Source of the DNA: Sedimenticola selenatireducens | GTDB lineage: Bacteria; Pseudomonadota; Gammaproteobacteria; Chromatiales; Chromatiaceae | NCBI RefSeq assembly: GCF_007625115.1 | Contig: NZ_VMNH01000023.1 | Location: 237,620 to 301,619, forward strand | Length of the DNA: 64,000 nt | Direction: 5' to 3' | Part shown: positions 47,131 through 56,212 of the stretch, in pieces | How the letters are laid out: each line of letters opens with the position of its first letter | How positions within the stretch are numbered: position 1 is the first letter of the stretch | Notes under the pieces: model-generated | What the model was told of the DNA's origin: nothing | The model's input: the letters and a program-made list of their open reading frames with translations, nothing else | The model's database searches: none | Program-made: the position numbers and the translations under genes

Positions 47131-47631
47131 ATGCACCCCAACCAAACAGGACATTTTTTGGAAAGACCCCATTCACAACTGATTATTCAGCTTTTGTTAT
47201 CAGCATGCCTGATCATCGCATCGCCACTATACGCCGATGAACTCAAGCCCTTCACCAGTGATGGTTGCAGCGCATTTCCTGATGGCACACTGCAACAGCA
47301 ATCACTCTGGGTTAACTGCTGCATTCGCCATGACTTGGCCTACTGGCAAGGGGGTACTTATGAACAGCGCGAGCAGGCTGACAAGGCCTTACAGTCCTGT
47401 GTTGCCCAGGCGGGAGAAGATCAGATTGCTGATGTGATGCTGGCAGGTGTAAGGGTAGGCGGCTCACCTTATTGGCCTACACCCTTTCGCTGGGGCTATG
47501 GCTGGTCTTTTGGTCGAGGCTACAAGCCATTGACCACCGAAGAGCGGGGGTTGATTCAAGCACAACTGAAACAGCTTCAGCTGCTGCTCGAATCACTTAG
47601 CCAGACATTAAACCAAGACCTGCCCCAGTAG
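47131..47631 (+). CDS. Secreted phospholipase A2-like protein
   Basis: A 166-residue protein with a signal peptide (LIIQLLLSACLIIASPLYA). The mature part has FTSDGCSAFPDG and VNCCIRHDLAYWQGGTYEQREQAD; the CC..HDxxY pattern is the catalytic-helix signature of the phospholipase A2 fold. The short length fits bacterial PLA2-like proteins. The calcium-loop glycine motif is partly present (DGCSAFPDG). It may act on membrane phospholipids or only share the fold. Confidence 0.65.
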   Translation: MHPNQTGHFLERPHSQLIIQLLLSACLIIASPLYADELKPFTSDGCSAFPDGTLQQQSLWVNCCIRHDLAYWQGGTYEQREQADKALQSCVAQAGEDQIADVMLAGVRVGGSPYWPTPFRWGYGWSFGRGYKPLTTEERGLIQAQLKQLQLLLESLSQTLNQDLPQ

Positions 47632-47645
47632 TACATATTGCCATG

Positions 47646-48338
47646 TTAAGTGGTCCCAGCCATGGACTCTAGCAGCCGGACGAGCTCATCCACTTCCTGT
47701 AAAAATCCTTCGATATCCTTTGCCTTGAGGCGTTTTTCAAAGCGATAAACCAGTAGATCACGACCACGCGCCTCAACAACCAGATCGGGATGAGACATAA
47801 AGAATTGTTGAACAGACTCAATGAATAGCGCTCGGCAACGCACCGCATCTGCCACCAGCACATTATAAGCCTGGCTGAATGCCCTATTCTCTTGGAGCAT
47901 GAGCGGCGCAAAACCAAACCGCTGCGCTACATTTCGCATGTGACTGCTTGCGGGGCTGATATCAAAATCAGGCAAAACAACCGCCGATTGCACGCGAACC
48001 ACGGTCTGATTCCTGCGTTCAATATTGACCTGGTCATCTATTGCCGGCTGTTTTTTAAATCCCTCACCCGCCGCCGTTGCGTCAAAACTATAATCGAACA
48101 CCTCGACCGCTCTGCCTGAACGCATTCCCGTCATCCGGTTACCAATCTCAGATTGCCCTTGTAGCAGCAGATCAAAACCCAAAGCCTCCCATTCTGCCGG
48201 CATGCGCTGAAGCCCGGAGGTAAAATCAAAGCCCAGGCGTTTCGCCGTTGCCGCCAAATTATTACCGCGCTGCATCTCTGTATAGATGCCCGCCACAATA
48301 ATCAACGCGATAATGATCAGGATTGCGACTTTAGTCAT
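47646..48338 (-). CDS. Membrane-anchored protein of unknown function
   Basis: A 230-residue protein with a single N-terminal transmembrane helix (VAILIIIALIIVAGIYTEM) and a soluble domain in the cytoplasm or periplasm. It contains LGFDFTSGL, VEVFDYSFDA, RNQTVVRVQSAVVLPDF and a C-terminal helix (DIEGFLQEVDELVRLL). It resembles DUF3137-like or 'E3 ligase-like' membrane proteins only weakly. The ATG at 48338 is preceded by AGGAAAAGAAT; the longer frame to 48392 is less likely. It is divergent from the sirtuin gene. Confidence 0.6.
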   Translation of the reverse strand: MTKVAILIIIALIIVAGIYTEMQRGNNLAATAKRLGFDFTSGLQRMPAEWEALGFDLLLQGQSEIGNRMTGMRSGRAVEVFDYSFDATAAGEGFKKQPAIDDQVNIERRNQTVVRVQSAVVLPDFDISPASSHMRNVAQRFGFAPLMLQENRAFSQAYNVLVADAVRCRALFIESVQQFFMSHPDLVVEARGRDLLVYRFEKRLKAKDIEGFLQEVDELVRLLESMAGTT

Positions 48339-48433
48339 ATATTCTTTTCCTATAGAGAATATCGGATCCCCCCGACGTTCTATCACCTTCAACTAAGATA
48401 CACTATCTCAAAGAGGAGACGCAGAAAGCCACC

Positions 48434-49243
48434 GTGATCGAGACACTGCAACAATTTTTAACACTGCATTCACGCATACTGGTCGTGACAGGTGCGGGCT
48501 GCAGCACTGACTCGGGTATTCCCGATTATCGAGACCACGCGGGCACCTGGAAGCGCAGCAAGCCAATCTTGTTTCAGGAATTTATGCGCAGTGAAGCGGT
48601 TCGCCAACGCTACTGGACGCGCAGCTATCTCGGGTGGATTCCATTTAGCCAAGCCGCCCCCAACAGGGCGCATTGGGCGCTGGCCAATCTGGAGTCTCAG
48701 GGAAAGATCTTTCAACTGGTCACCCAGAATGTGGACGGCCTGCACCAGAAAGCCGGAAGCCAGCAGGTCATTGATCTGCATGGAAATCTGAATGAACTGG
48801 TTTGCCAAACCTGCGGTGAGCGGGAATCCCGAGGCTGGATGCAGGAAAAACTCGCCTCACTGAATCCGGTTATCACCCACCTCGCCGCCACCCTGGCCCC
48901 CGACGGGGACGCCAACCTGGAAACCGACTTCAGCCAGACCATCGTCCCCGACTGTCCCATCTGTGGCGGCATACTCAAGCCCGATGTGGTCTTCTATGGT
49001 GAGCAGGTCCCTCGCCCACGTGTTGAGGCGGTCTATGCTGCACTCCATAAATCAGATGCGGTGCTCGTTGCCGGCACCTCGCTGATGGTCTTTTCCGCTT
49101 TTCAGTTTATCCGTGAGGCGACTCGATTAGGTAAGCCTATTGTGGCGGTGAATCAGGGAAAAACCAGGGCCGATGATCTTTTTACCTTAAAAGTGGAACA
49201 ACCTGTCGGAGAAACACTCTCCGCGCTCGCCGCCAGCCATTAG
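48434..49243 (+). CDS. NAD-dependent protein deacylase, Sir2 family
   Basis: A 269-residue sirtuin. The NAD-binding motif is TGAGCSTDSGIPDYRD, the catalytic pocket has TQNVDGLH and the active His in DLHGN, the zinc ligands are in CQTC and CPIC, and GTSLMVFSAF is near the C-terminus. It removes acyl groups from lysines, for example on acyl-CoA ligases, which would link it to control of PadJ-type enzymes, though that is speculation. It probably starts at the GTG at 48434; no strong ribosome site is visible close by. Confidence 0.9.
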   Translation: MIETLQQFLTLHSRILVVTGAGCSTDSGIPDYRDHAGTWKRSKPILFQEFMRSEAVRQRYWTRSYLGWIPFSQAAPNRAHWALANLESQGKIFQLVTQNVDGLHQKAGSQQVIDLHGNLNELVCQTCGERESRGWMQEKLASLNPVITHLAATLAPDGDANLETDFSQTIVPDCPICGGILKPDVVFYGEQVPRPRVEAVYAALHKSDAVLVAGTSLMVFSAFQFIREATRLGKPIVAVNQGKTRADDLFTLKVEQPVGETLSALAASH

Positions 49244-49328
49244 ACCTTCTGAAAAAAATTGCCTTTCTTGTCAACCGATTCTCCCCCTGTGCGTTAAACA
49301 GTGTGAACAACCAACAAACACAGGGAAC

Positions 49329-49736
49329 ATGGACATGAAAAGAATCGCTAAACTCATCATTGGCAGCACACTATTGACCCTCTGCTCAACCCCTCTACTG
49401 GCAGAAGACCGCGGAGACCGGACCGAAGATCGGCTTGACCAGCGTGGCGATCGGATTGAAGATCGCCTGGACAACCGGGGTGACCGCATCAATGATCGAC
49501 TCGACAATAAGGGTGAACGCATCAATGATCGACTGGACGCCCGATCAGATAGGGCCGCGGCCAACGGCAATGACAAACTGGCCAACCGACTGGATCGCAA
49601 AGGTGATCGGATTGAGAACCGCCTGGACCACAAAGGCGACCGGATAGATAATCGTCTGGATAGAAAGGGCCAGCGTATTGACAATCGACTGGATCGAAAG
49701 GGTCAACGCATCAATAACCGGATAAGCAGGCGCTAA
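49329..49736 (+). CDS. Secreted protein made of 11-residue charged repeats
   Basis: A 135-residue protein with a signal peptide (IAKLIIGSTLLTLCSTPLLA). The mature part is almost entirely about nine copies of an 11-residue repeat of the type DRLDxKGDRIE (for example DRGDRIEDRLD, NRLDRKGQRID). The period suggests an extended or right-handed coiled-coil-like helix with charged Arg/Asp ridges. The repeats are also visible in the DNA (33-bp period, gatcg..ctgga). I do not recognise a function; similar repeats occur in small secreted proteins of several Gram-negatives. Confidence 0.72.
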   Translation: MDMKRIAKLIIGSTLLTLCSTPLLAEDRGDRTEDRLDQRGDRIEDRLDNRGDRINDRLDNKGERINDRLDARSDRAAANGNDKLANRLDRKGDRIENRLDHKGDRIDNRLDRKGQRIDNRLDRKGQRINNRISRR

Positions 49737-49749
49737 GCCTCACCGCTTG

Positions 49750-49775
49750 CGGACCCGGCGATCATGCCGGGTCCG
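49750..49775. terminator. Hairpin after the repeat protein, overlapping the sigma-factor start
   Basis: CGGACCCGGC (49750-49759) pairs perfectly with GCCGGGTCCG (49766-49775) around a 6-nt loop. It begins 14 bases after the repeat-protein stop and covers the first ATG of the sigma gene (49764). No T run follows. Confidence 0.55.
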
Positions 49776-50348
49776 ATGATCAGTCACTGCAAACGAGGTT
49801 TTACCCTGGAACAGCAACAGGCTCTGGACAATTTTCTCAGCGGCGTAGAGCGCCGGGCGTTTCGTATGGCCCATGTTGCCACTGGCAATCATGACGACGC
49901 CCTGGAGCTGGTACAGGATGCCATGTTCAAATTGGTTAAACAGTACCGTCATCGTCCTGAGACCGAATGGGGCCCACTGTTTCAGCGGATTCTTCAGAGT
50001 CGCATCCAAGACTGGTATCGTCGCAGCAAGGTGCGGCACCGATGGATTGACTGGTTCAGACCCCCGGCATCAGACGAACAAGCGGAAGACCCGATTCAGA
50101 CCGCACCCGATCCACGCGGAAGAACACAGACAAGCATTCTGCAAGGAGAAGAGACACTGCAACAATTAGAATCCGCTATCAGACAACTCCCCCTTCGACA
50201 GCAGCAAGCCTTCCTGCTACGAAGCTGGGAAGGCTTGCCTGTGGCCGATACAGCACACGCCATGGGTTGCTCTGAGGGCAGTGTCAAAACGCACTATTCC
50301 CGTGCGATCGCTACGCTACGTGAACGACTTGAGGGTTACTGGCCATGA
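49764..50348 (+). CDS. RNA polymerase sigma factor, ECF type
   Basis: A 194-residue sigma-70 family factor. Region 2 spans about residues 18-85 (FLSGVERRAFRMAHVATGNHDDALELVQDAMFKL, then RILQSRIQDWYRR). Region 4 spans about 130-190 (LPLRQQQAFLLRSWEGLPVADTAHAMGCSEGSVKTHYSRAI). The linker is rich in Pro and acidic residues. It is the first gene of an operon with the DUF3619 and DUF3106 genes. The start is uncertain: ATG at 49764 or 49776, both inside or next to a hairpin. Confidence 0.88.
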   Translation: MPGPMISHCKRGFTLEQQQALDNFLSGVERRAFRMAHVATGNHDDALELVQDAMFKLVKQYRHRPETEWGPLFQRILQSRIQDWYRRSKVRHRWIDWFRPPASDEQAEDPIQTAPDPRGRTQTSILQGEETLQQLESAIRQLPLRQQQAFLLRSWEGLPVADTAHAMGCSEGSVKTHYSRAIATLRERLEGYWP

Positions 50349-50701
50349 ACACCAATGAAACGCAGAACAACGGCACTGACAGCCTGGAACAACGCGCGTC
50401 TAAAGTACTGGACCAGGGTGTTGATGATCTTGACGAGCTAACCTGCATCCAACTCTCTGCAGCGCGCAAACGCGCGCTTGCTCAACCCGTTAGATCGTGG
50501 AACTGGGGTATACCCGCAGGATTAGCCACAGCCGTAAGCGCCATCCTGGTGATCGCGCTTTGGTTCGGCGCGCCAAGTGACTCACTTCCCAACACGCCAC
50601 TGGATGATCTGGAACTGCTCACCACCACAGAGTCTCTGGATCTGCTGGAAGAGTTTGAATTTTACCAATGGCTGGATGCAGAAGATGTTGTGGCGGGTTA
50701 A
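50345..50701 (+). CDS. DUF3619-type single-pass membrane protein
   Basis: A 118-residue protein overlapping the sigma gene by 4 bases. It has a soluble N-terminal helical part (residues 1-55, RASKVLDQGVDDLDELTCIQLSAARKRALAQ), one transmembrane helix (about 60-75, GLATAVSAILVIALWFG), and an acidic periplasmic tail. This layout and position fit an anti-sigma-like partner of the ECF factor, as for other DUF3619 proteins, though a cytoplasmic sigma-binding fold cannot be recognised with certainty. Confidence 0.72.
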   Translation: MNTNETQNNGTDSLEQRASKVLDQGVDDLDELTCIQLSAARKRALAQPVRSWNWGIPAGLATAVSAILVIALWFGAPSDSLPNTPLDDLELLTTTESLDLLEEFEFYQWLDAEDVVAG

Positions 50702-50885
50702 TGCAATGGCAGCACTGTTGTTAATAAGTAGCCCTATTGATGCTGAAGAACTGCCTGATGCAGAGTTACTGGAATTTCTCGCCGACTGGGAAACGGAAGA
50801 TGGCCAGTGGATTGATCCCACAACCTTGGAACAGGCGATTCAACTGCACGATGCGGCAGCAAGAGAGGTCGAGCATAATGATTAA
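50685..50885 (+). CDS. Small secreted protein of the ECF operon
   Basis: About 66 residues beginning at the ATG 50685, inside the end of the DUF3619 gene. It has a short signal peptide (RVNAMAALLLISSPIDA) and an acidic mature part (ELPDAELLEFLADWETEDGQW). It overlaps the DUF3106 gene by 8 bases. Other in-frame starts (50676, 50703) are possible. The role is unknown; co-translation with its neighbours suggests they act together. Confidence 0.6.
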   Translation: MLWRVNAMAALLLISSPIDAEELPDAELLEFLADWETEDGQWIDPTTLEQAIQLHDAAAREVEHND

Positions 50886-51348
50886 TCACGGACCACGAAT
50901 CTTGCTTGCCCTCATACTGCTTGTGCTGACCATGCCTGCTATAGCGGCAGAGCTAGACTGGGACCAACTCAGTGCAGAAGAACAACGTATCCTGAAACCT
51001 TTCGGCGACCGATGGGAAACGTTATCGGACGAGCGCAGACAAAAACTGCAAAAAGGTGCCCAACGCTGGCAAAACATGACCCCCGAGCAGCGGCAACAAG
51101 CCAAGCAGAGGATACAGACCTGGAAAAAACTCTCACCTGAAGAGCAGGCCAGCATTCGGCAAAAGTACCAAGCCTTTAAGAAGTTGCCACCCGCCCAGCA
51201 AGAACGCATCCGCAAGCTCAGAGAACGTTTTCAACTGATGCCGCCAGAGAGACGAAAAGCACTGCGCGAGCGCTGGAAAAACCTTTCTGCAGAAGAGCGC
51301 GCGCAGGTCAAACGACGCCTGATCCAGAGACAGAGAAGACGGGAATAA
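50878..51348 (+). CDS. DUF3106 domain secreted protein
   Basis: A 156-residue protein with a signal peptide (ILLALILLVLTMPAIAA). The mature part is made of short, repeated helical units such as LSDERRQKLQKGAQRWQNM, MTPEQRQQAKQRIQTWKKL and LSPEEQASIRQKYQAFKKL, with the period of about 22 residues typical of DUF3106. It ends in a highly basic tail (RLIQRQRRRE). It resembles periplasmic stress-related helical proteins (CpxP-like in composition), but the function is not established. Confidence 0.82.
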   Translation: MINHGPRILLALILLVLTMPAIAAELDWDQLSAEEQRILKPFGDRWETLSDERRQKLQKGAQRWQNMTPEQRQQAKQRIQTWKKLSPEEQASIRQKYQAFKKLPPAQQERIRKLRERFQLMPPERRKALRERWKNLSAEERAQVKRRLIQRQRRRE

Positions 51349-51381
51349 ACGAACCGGAGTTGTTCTGTAAAGTGTAAAGAG

Positions 51382-51410
51382 TGGCCACCGGGCTGATAGG
51401 CCGGTGGCCA
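51382..51410. terminator. Hairpin between DUF3106 and PhoH genes
   Basis: TGGCCACCGG (51382-51391) pairs perfectly with CCGGTGGCCA (51401-51410) with a 9-nt loop, in the 90-base gap between two converging genes. No T tract, so the terminator call is tentative. Confidence 0.6.
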
Positions 51411-51438
51411 TGATCGCGTTTAGGCAATCCACCGATTA

Positions 51439-52239
51439 TTATTCATAGCGATCAATCAATAGACGCACCAGACCACTGCGAACAATATCAGCACGCTCAA
51501 AGTGGTGGATATAAACATCCGGCAACCCCCTCACCCGTTCAATGGCATCCGCCAATCCATTGGGCCCCCGGATATCACTCTGAGCCACGTCACCATTAAT
51601 CACCACCTTGCACCCCTCACCGATCCGCGTCAGAAACATCTTCATCTGTGCCGGTGTTGTGTTCTGCGCCTCATCCAGCACGACAAACGTATTACGACCG
51701 AAGGTCTTGCCACGCATGAAGGCGAGTGGTGCCGCCACAATACGACCATGACGAAGGGCATACTCAACCGCGCCCGATCCAAGCCGTTCATTCAGGATAT
51801 CCCTGAAGGCATCAATGTAGACGGAAAACTTGTCATCAACACTGCCGGGTAAAAAGCCCAGACTTTCCCCAGCCTCCACCGCAGGCCTCGTCAATATAAT
51901 CTGCTCAATACGCCCAGACTCCATGGCCTCTGCCGCCAGCGCAGCCGCACAATAGCTTTTTCCGGTGCCGGCCGGACCGGCACCAAAGGTCAGGCAGTGT
52001 TGCTTGATCGCCTGGACATAGCGCTGCTGAGACTCGGTACGCGGCTTGAAGGGTTCTCGTGACCGCTGCGGGGAATAGGCGGTGTTAAGTTGGTGATACT
52101 GAGCATTTAGCTCAACAATATTGGGGGCTTCTTGGTAGGACCTTCTTTTTGAGGATCGGTTGCGGTTCTGTCGCTCTCGCTTCGTTTCAGGTTGTCTCTG
52201 CTGATTCGCTAAACGTCTTGCCTGAGCTTTTTTCGCCAT
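51439..52239 (-). CDS. PhoH-family ATPase
   Basis: A 266-residue protein. After a basic N-terminal stretch (residues 1-45, rich in Arg, Lys and Gln) comes the PhoH domain. The Walker A motif is GPAGTGKSYCAAALA and the Walker B motif is VVLDEAQNTTPAQMKMFLTRIG, followed by VINGDVAQSDIRGPNG and IHHFERADIVRSGLVRLL. PhoH proteins are RNA helicase-like ATPases linked to phosphate stress and RNA processing. Domain length and the absence of a PIN domain indicate the short PhoH/PhoL form. Confidence 0.88.
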   Translation of the reverse strand: MAKKAQARRLANQQRQPETKRERQNRNRSSKRRSYQEAPNIVELNAQYHQLNTAYSPQRSREPFKPRTESQQRYVQAIKQHCLTFGAGPAGTGKSYCAAALAAEAMESGRIEQIILTRPAVEAGESLGFLPGSVDDKFSVYIDAFRDILNERLGSGAVEYALRHGRIVAAPLAFMRGKTFGRNTFVVLDEAQNTTPAQMKMFLTRIGEGCKVVINGDVAQSDIRGPNGLADAIERVRGLPDVYIHHFERADIVRSGLVRLLIDRYE

Positions 52240-52582
52240 CGTTTCGCTCTCTCCTTCTGCTTATAAACAGGTATTTGATCGCAGGGCCGACTGAATAAAA
52301 CCTGTTGTGTTCAGCAAACCTTGCTACCAAACCAACTCCCGAGAACCAGGTCACCGGAATTGCCCCTAAGGTATACAGATCGAGAATTACAGTAATGTGA
52401 ATAATCGACGATAGACTTGTAACAGGCTGTTATTACCACTTCTTTCACAATGTTAATATCCGCTTAATGAATGATATTTATCATTACTCTTTTTCACCAA
52501 ACAGGCGAACATAAAGCTTATCGGCAGAGTGTACATCTGAGACCAAAAGACATTGATTTAACCCGCTAACAGGAAGCAGGCT
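52240..52582. promoter_or_regulatory. Divergent region upstream of the second korA, with a Fur-like palindrome
   Basis: This 343-base gap has no gene. AATGATA-tt-TATCATT at 52470-52485 is a perfect 7-bp palindrome similar to a Fur box core, about 100 bases before the korA copy. The rest holds no recognisable RNA or repeat. Confidence 0.4.
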
Positions 52583-54313
52583 GTGGATAGAAAAACGGAT
52601 ATGACTGAGGCCGCAACGCTCTCTATTGCCATTGTTGGCTCGGGAGGCAGTGGTGCGGTCACAACGGGAAAAATACTCCTGGAGGGTATTGCCCGGCATG
52701 GCCTGTATGCATTGATGTCACGCTCATCAGGTCCACAAATCAGGGGAGGTGAATCCGCCGTTATGCTACGCATTGGCCAATCATCGGTGGATGCGCTGGA
52801 TGATGACTTCGATATCCTGCTGGCGCTGGATTGGCTTAATGTTGAGCGCTTCAGCGATGAGATTCCGGTGACTGAAGAGTCGCTGATCCTGCATGATCCA
52901 GATAAAGGGGATCTGCCGGCGGTATACGCTCAGATGACTCACCGACATGTTGCCCGGCCGCTCGAACAACTTGCAAAATCGATTGAGAATGGCCGGGCCA
53001 ATATGGTGGGGCTTGGTCTGCTCGCCAATCTGATCGGATTGCCACTGGCCGTGGTTAATGCTGCCGCCCATGACATCCTGAAGCATAAGGGTGAAGTCGT
53101 TTTACAAGCCACCCTGAGTTGCATTGAAACTGGCTATGCCCAAACACCTGACGAGACCCTGGTCCTACCTTTATCAGCACCCGAGGCTATCACCGAACGC
53201 TGGAATATCAGTGGCAATGAAGCCAGTGGCTTTGGTGCCCTGCAAGGCGGTGTTCGTTTTGTGGCCGCTTACCCGATCACCCCCGCCAGTGAAATACTGG
53301 AGTGGCTGGCACCCAACCTGGAACAGACAGGTGGCAGTCTGCTACAGGCTGAAGACGAGCTGGCCTCAATCAATATGATCATTGGCGCCTCCTTTGGTGG
53401 AGTACCCTCATTAACCGCCACATCGGGTCCGGGTCTCAGCCTGATGATGGAGGGTCTTGGGCTGGCTGTCGCCAGTGAAACGCCCGTGGTCGTTGCCAAT
53501 GTGATGCGGGGCGGCCCCTCCACCGGCATCCCCACTAAATCCGAACAATCAGATCTGAATCTGGCCCTTTATGGATTTCATGGCGATGCGCCGCATATCG
53601 TGCTTTCAGCACTATCGATTCGGGACTGTGCCTTCACCACTCAGTGGGCCGTCAAGCTGACAGAAACACTTCAGGCCGTGGCCATCGTCCTCACAGACCA
53701 ATCACTGGGGCAAGCACGGGCTGTGATAGCGCCGCCCAGACAACCCGCACTGGAAGGAAAGCGCAAATTGGCGGGAGATACTGATCACTATCAGCGCTAC
53801 GCCCTGTCTGATGATGCGGTCTCTCCCATGGCCATTCCAGGTAATGCACACTGCATCTATACCGCCGATGGATTGGAACATAATGAGCAGGGTACACCCT
53901 CTGCCATGGCAACAGATCATCAGCAGCAACTGGATAAACGTCGTCAGAAGCTGACTCAATTTGAATACGGTGATGACTGGGCCGAGGTCACAGGCGACGG
54001 GGAGATCTGTCTGATCACCTGGGGCTCAGCCACGGGGGCCACTCGTGAAGCGGCCCAGCGGCTGAGCCAGGCCGGCTTACCGACGAAAACCCTCGCCGTA
54101 AGACTCCTGGCACCCTTCTCCACGGAGCGGTTCAAACAAGTGACCGCGCATGCCAAACAAATCCTGGTTGTGGAGCAGAATCATGGTGGACAGTTTTTCG
54201 AGTATCTGAATGCCCAAAGGGTACTGCCAGGCCATGCCCATTCGTTGGCTCAACCTGGCCCACTACCGCTTCGTCCCAATGTCATCTATAACCGCGTAAT
54301 GCAAGGACTCTGA
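52583..54313 (+). CDS. korA: 2-oxoglutarate:ferredoxin oxidoreductase alpha subunit (gamma-alpha fusion), copy 2
   Basis: A 576-residue paralogue of the gene at 18905, with the same order of domains: gamma (VGSGGSGAVTTGKILL, SSGPQIRGGESAVML), alpha (GNEASGFGALQGGVRFVAAYPITPASEI, GPSTGIPTKSEQSD) and a C-terminal domain. It lacks the bcr-cluster context and may serve central metabolism (a reductive or oxidative 2-oxoglutarate step), while copy 1 may serve benzoyl-CoA reduction. One base separates it from korB. It could alternatively act on another 2-oxoacid. Confidence 0.88.
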   Translation: MDRKTDMTEAATLSIAIVGSGGSGAVTTGKILLEGIARHGLYALMSRSSGPQIRGGESAVMLRIGQSSVDALDDDFDILLALDWLNVERFSDEIPVTEESLILHDPDKGDLPAVYAQMTHRHVARPLEQLAKSIENGRANMVGLGLLANLIGLPLAVVNAAAHDILKHKGEVVLQATLSCIETGYAQTPDETLVLPLSAPEAITERWNISGNEASGFGALQGGVRFVAAYPITPASEILEWLAPNLEQTGGSLLQAEDELASINMIIGASFGGVPSLTATSGPGLSLMMEGLGLAVASETPVVVANVMRGGPSTGIPTKSEQSDLNLALYGFHGDAPHIVLSALSIRDCAFTTQWAVKLTETLQAVAIVLTDQSLGQARAVIAPPRQPALEGKRKLAGDTDHYQRYALSDDAVSPMAIPGNAHCIYTADGLEHNEQGTPSAMATDHQQQLDKRRQKLTQFEYGDDWAEVTGDGEICLITWGSATGATREAAQRLSQAGLPTKTLAVRLLAPFSTERFKQVTAHAKQILVVEQNHGGQFFEYLNAQRVLPGHAHSLAQPGPLPLRPNVIYNRVMQGL

Positions 54314-54314
54314 G

Positions 54315-55160
54315 ATGCATGGCCCTCCTCCAGAACAGCTATTGAAGGCGAAAGATTACAAGTCAGATGTGAAACCGATCTGGTGTGCCGGGTGTGGCCA
54401 TTTTGCCGTATTAAGCGCTATCACCAAGGCATTGGCCCATCTTTCATTGCCGCCGGAGCAGGTGGCGCTGGTTTCAGGAATCGGTTGCTCCTCACGACTC
54501 CCGGCTTATACCCATGTTTACGGTTTTCATGGCATACACGGCAGGGCCTTGCCAATCGCTACCGGGCTCAAGGTGGCTCGACCTGATCTTACAGTACTGG
54601 TGACGGGGGGCGACGGCGATGGGTTTTCTATTGGCGGCAATCACTTCATGCATGCCTGCCGAAGAAATCTCGACCTAACCTATATCGTAATGGATAACGA
54701 GGTCTACGGAATGACCAAGGGTCAGGCCTCACCTACCACTGACCCCGGCTGGGAACAGAGTAGATTAACGCCCCATGGAACCGGATTACCCAGCTTCAAC
54801 CCGGCGGCAATTGCGCTGGCAGCAGGTGCAGGATTTATCGCCCGGGGCTTCTCAGGTGACCCCACCAGTCTGACCGACCTGCTGATCCAGGGCATACAAT
54901 ACCCAGGATTCAGCTTTATCCATGTCCTGAGCCCCTGCGTTACCTATCACCCGGAACAGAAAGCGTGGAAGAAAACGGTGCACGAACAGAGTCAGAGCAC
55001 TACGGCTGATCCGGTGGTTGCTGCACAACGCATTCAACAAAGCGACAGGATGGCAACCGGGCTCATCTTTAAAGCGATATCACAGGTTCAACAACAGCAA
55101 CATCCAAGCAAAAATATCAGCTTGGAACAGATTTCGCGACAATTTGTCACACACACATAG
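54315..55160 (+). CDS. korB: 2-oxoglutarate:ferredoxin oxidoreductase beta subunit, copy 2
   Basis: A 281-residue TPP-binding subunit with IWCAGCGHFAVL, GIGCSSRLPAYTHVYGFHGIHGRALP and GGDGDGFSIGGNHFMHACRRN, closely matching the copy at 20668. It diverges at the N- and C-termini. A bidirectional terminator follows its stop. Confidence 0.88.
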   Translation: MHGPPPEQLLKAKDYKSDVKPIWCAGCGHFAVLSAITKALAHLSLPPEQVALVSGIGCSSRLPAYTHVYGFHGIHGRALPIATGLKVARPDLTVLVTGGDGDGFSIGGNHFMHACRRNLDLTYIVMDNEVYGMTKGQASPTTDPGWEQSRLTPHGTGLPSFNPAAIALAAGAGFIARGFSGDPTSLTDLLIQGIQYPGFSFIHVLSPCVTYHPEQKAWKKTVHEQSQSTTADPVVAAQRIQQSDRMATGLIFKAISQVQQQQHPSKNISLEQISRQFVTHT

Positions 55161-55164
55161 TCAC

Positions 55165-55194
55165 AAAAAAGGCCCTTTTTCACAGGGCCTTTTC
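55165..55194. terminator. Bidirectional rho-independent terminator
   Basis: AAAAGGCCCT (55167-55176) pairs with AGGGCCTTTT (55184-55193), with A/T runs on both sides. It ends korB copy 2 from the left and the ferredoxin gene from the right. Confidence 0.9.
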
Positions 55195-55211
55195 TATTAA
55201 GCGCGCACTAT

Positions 55212-56035
<824 letters not shown>

Positions 56036-56156
56036 TCAACTATTAAAAGTAGGGTAATAAAACTCTCAGCTGCCAAAACAGGAAAGCGATCAGTTACCCC
56101 GTAAAAGACTAAACCCATAAACAGCACTTAGCCTAATTAATTCCCCAGGGAGCGAG

Positions 56157-56184
56157 ATAATAGTATCAGATGTGACAATGTCAA
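56157..56184 (-). promoter_or_regulatory. Sigma-70 promoter for coaD
   Basis: On the minus strand TTGACA (56184-56179) and TATTAT (56162-56157) are separated by 16 bases, close to consensus. It reads towards coaD. A perfect 8-bp palindrome AAATGAGA-aa-TCTCATTT at 56183-56200 abuts the -35 and could be a regulator site. Confidence 0.7.
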
Positions 56185-56212
56185 ATGAGAAATCTCATTT
56201 TCACACTATTTT

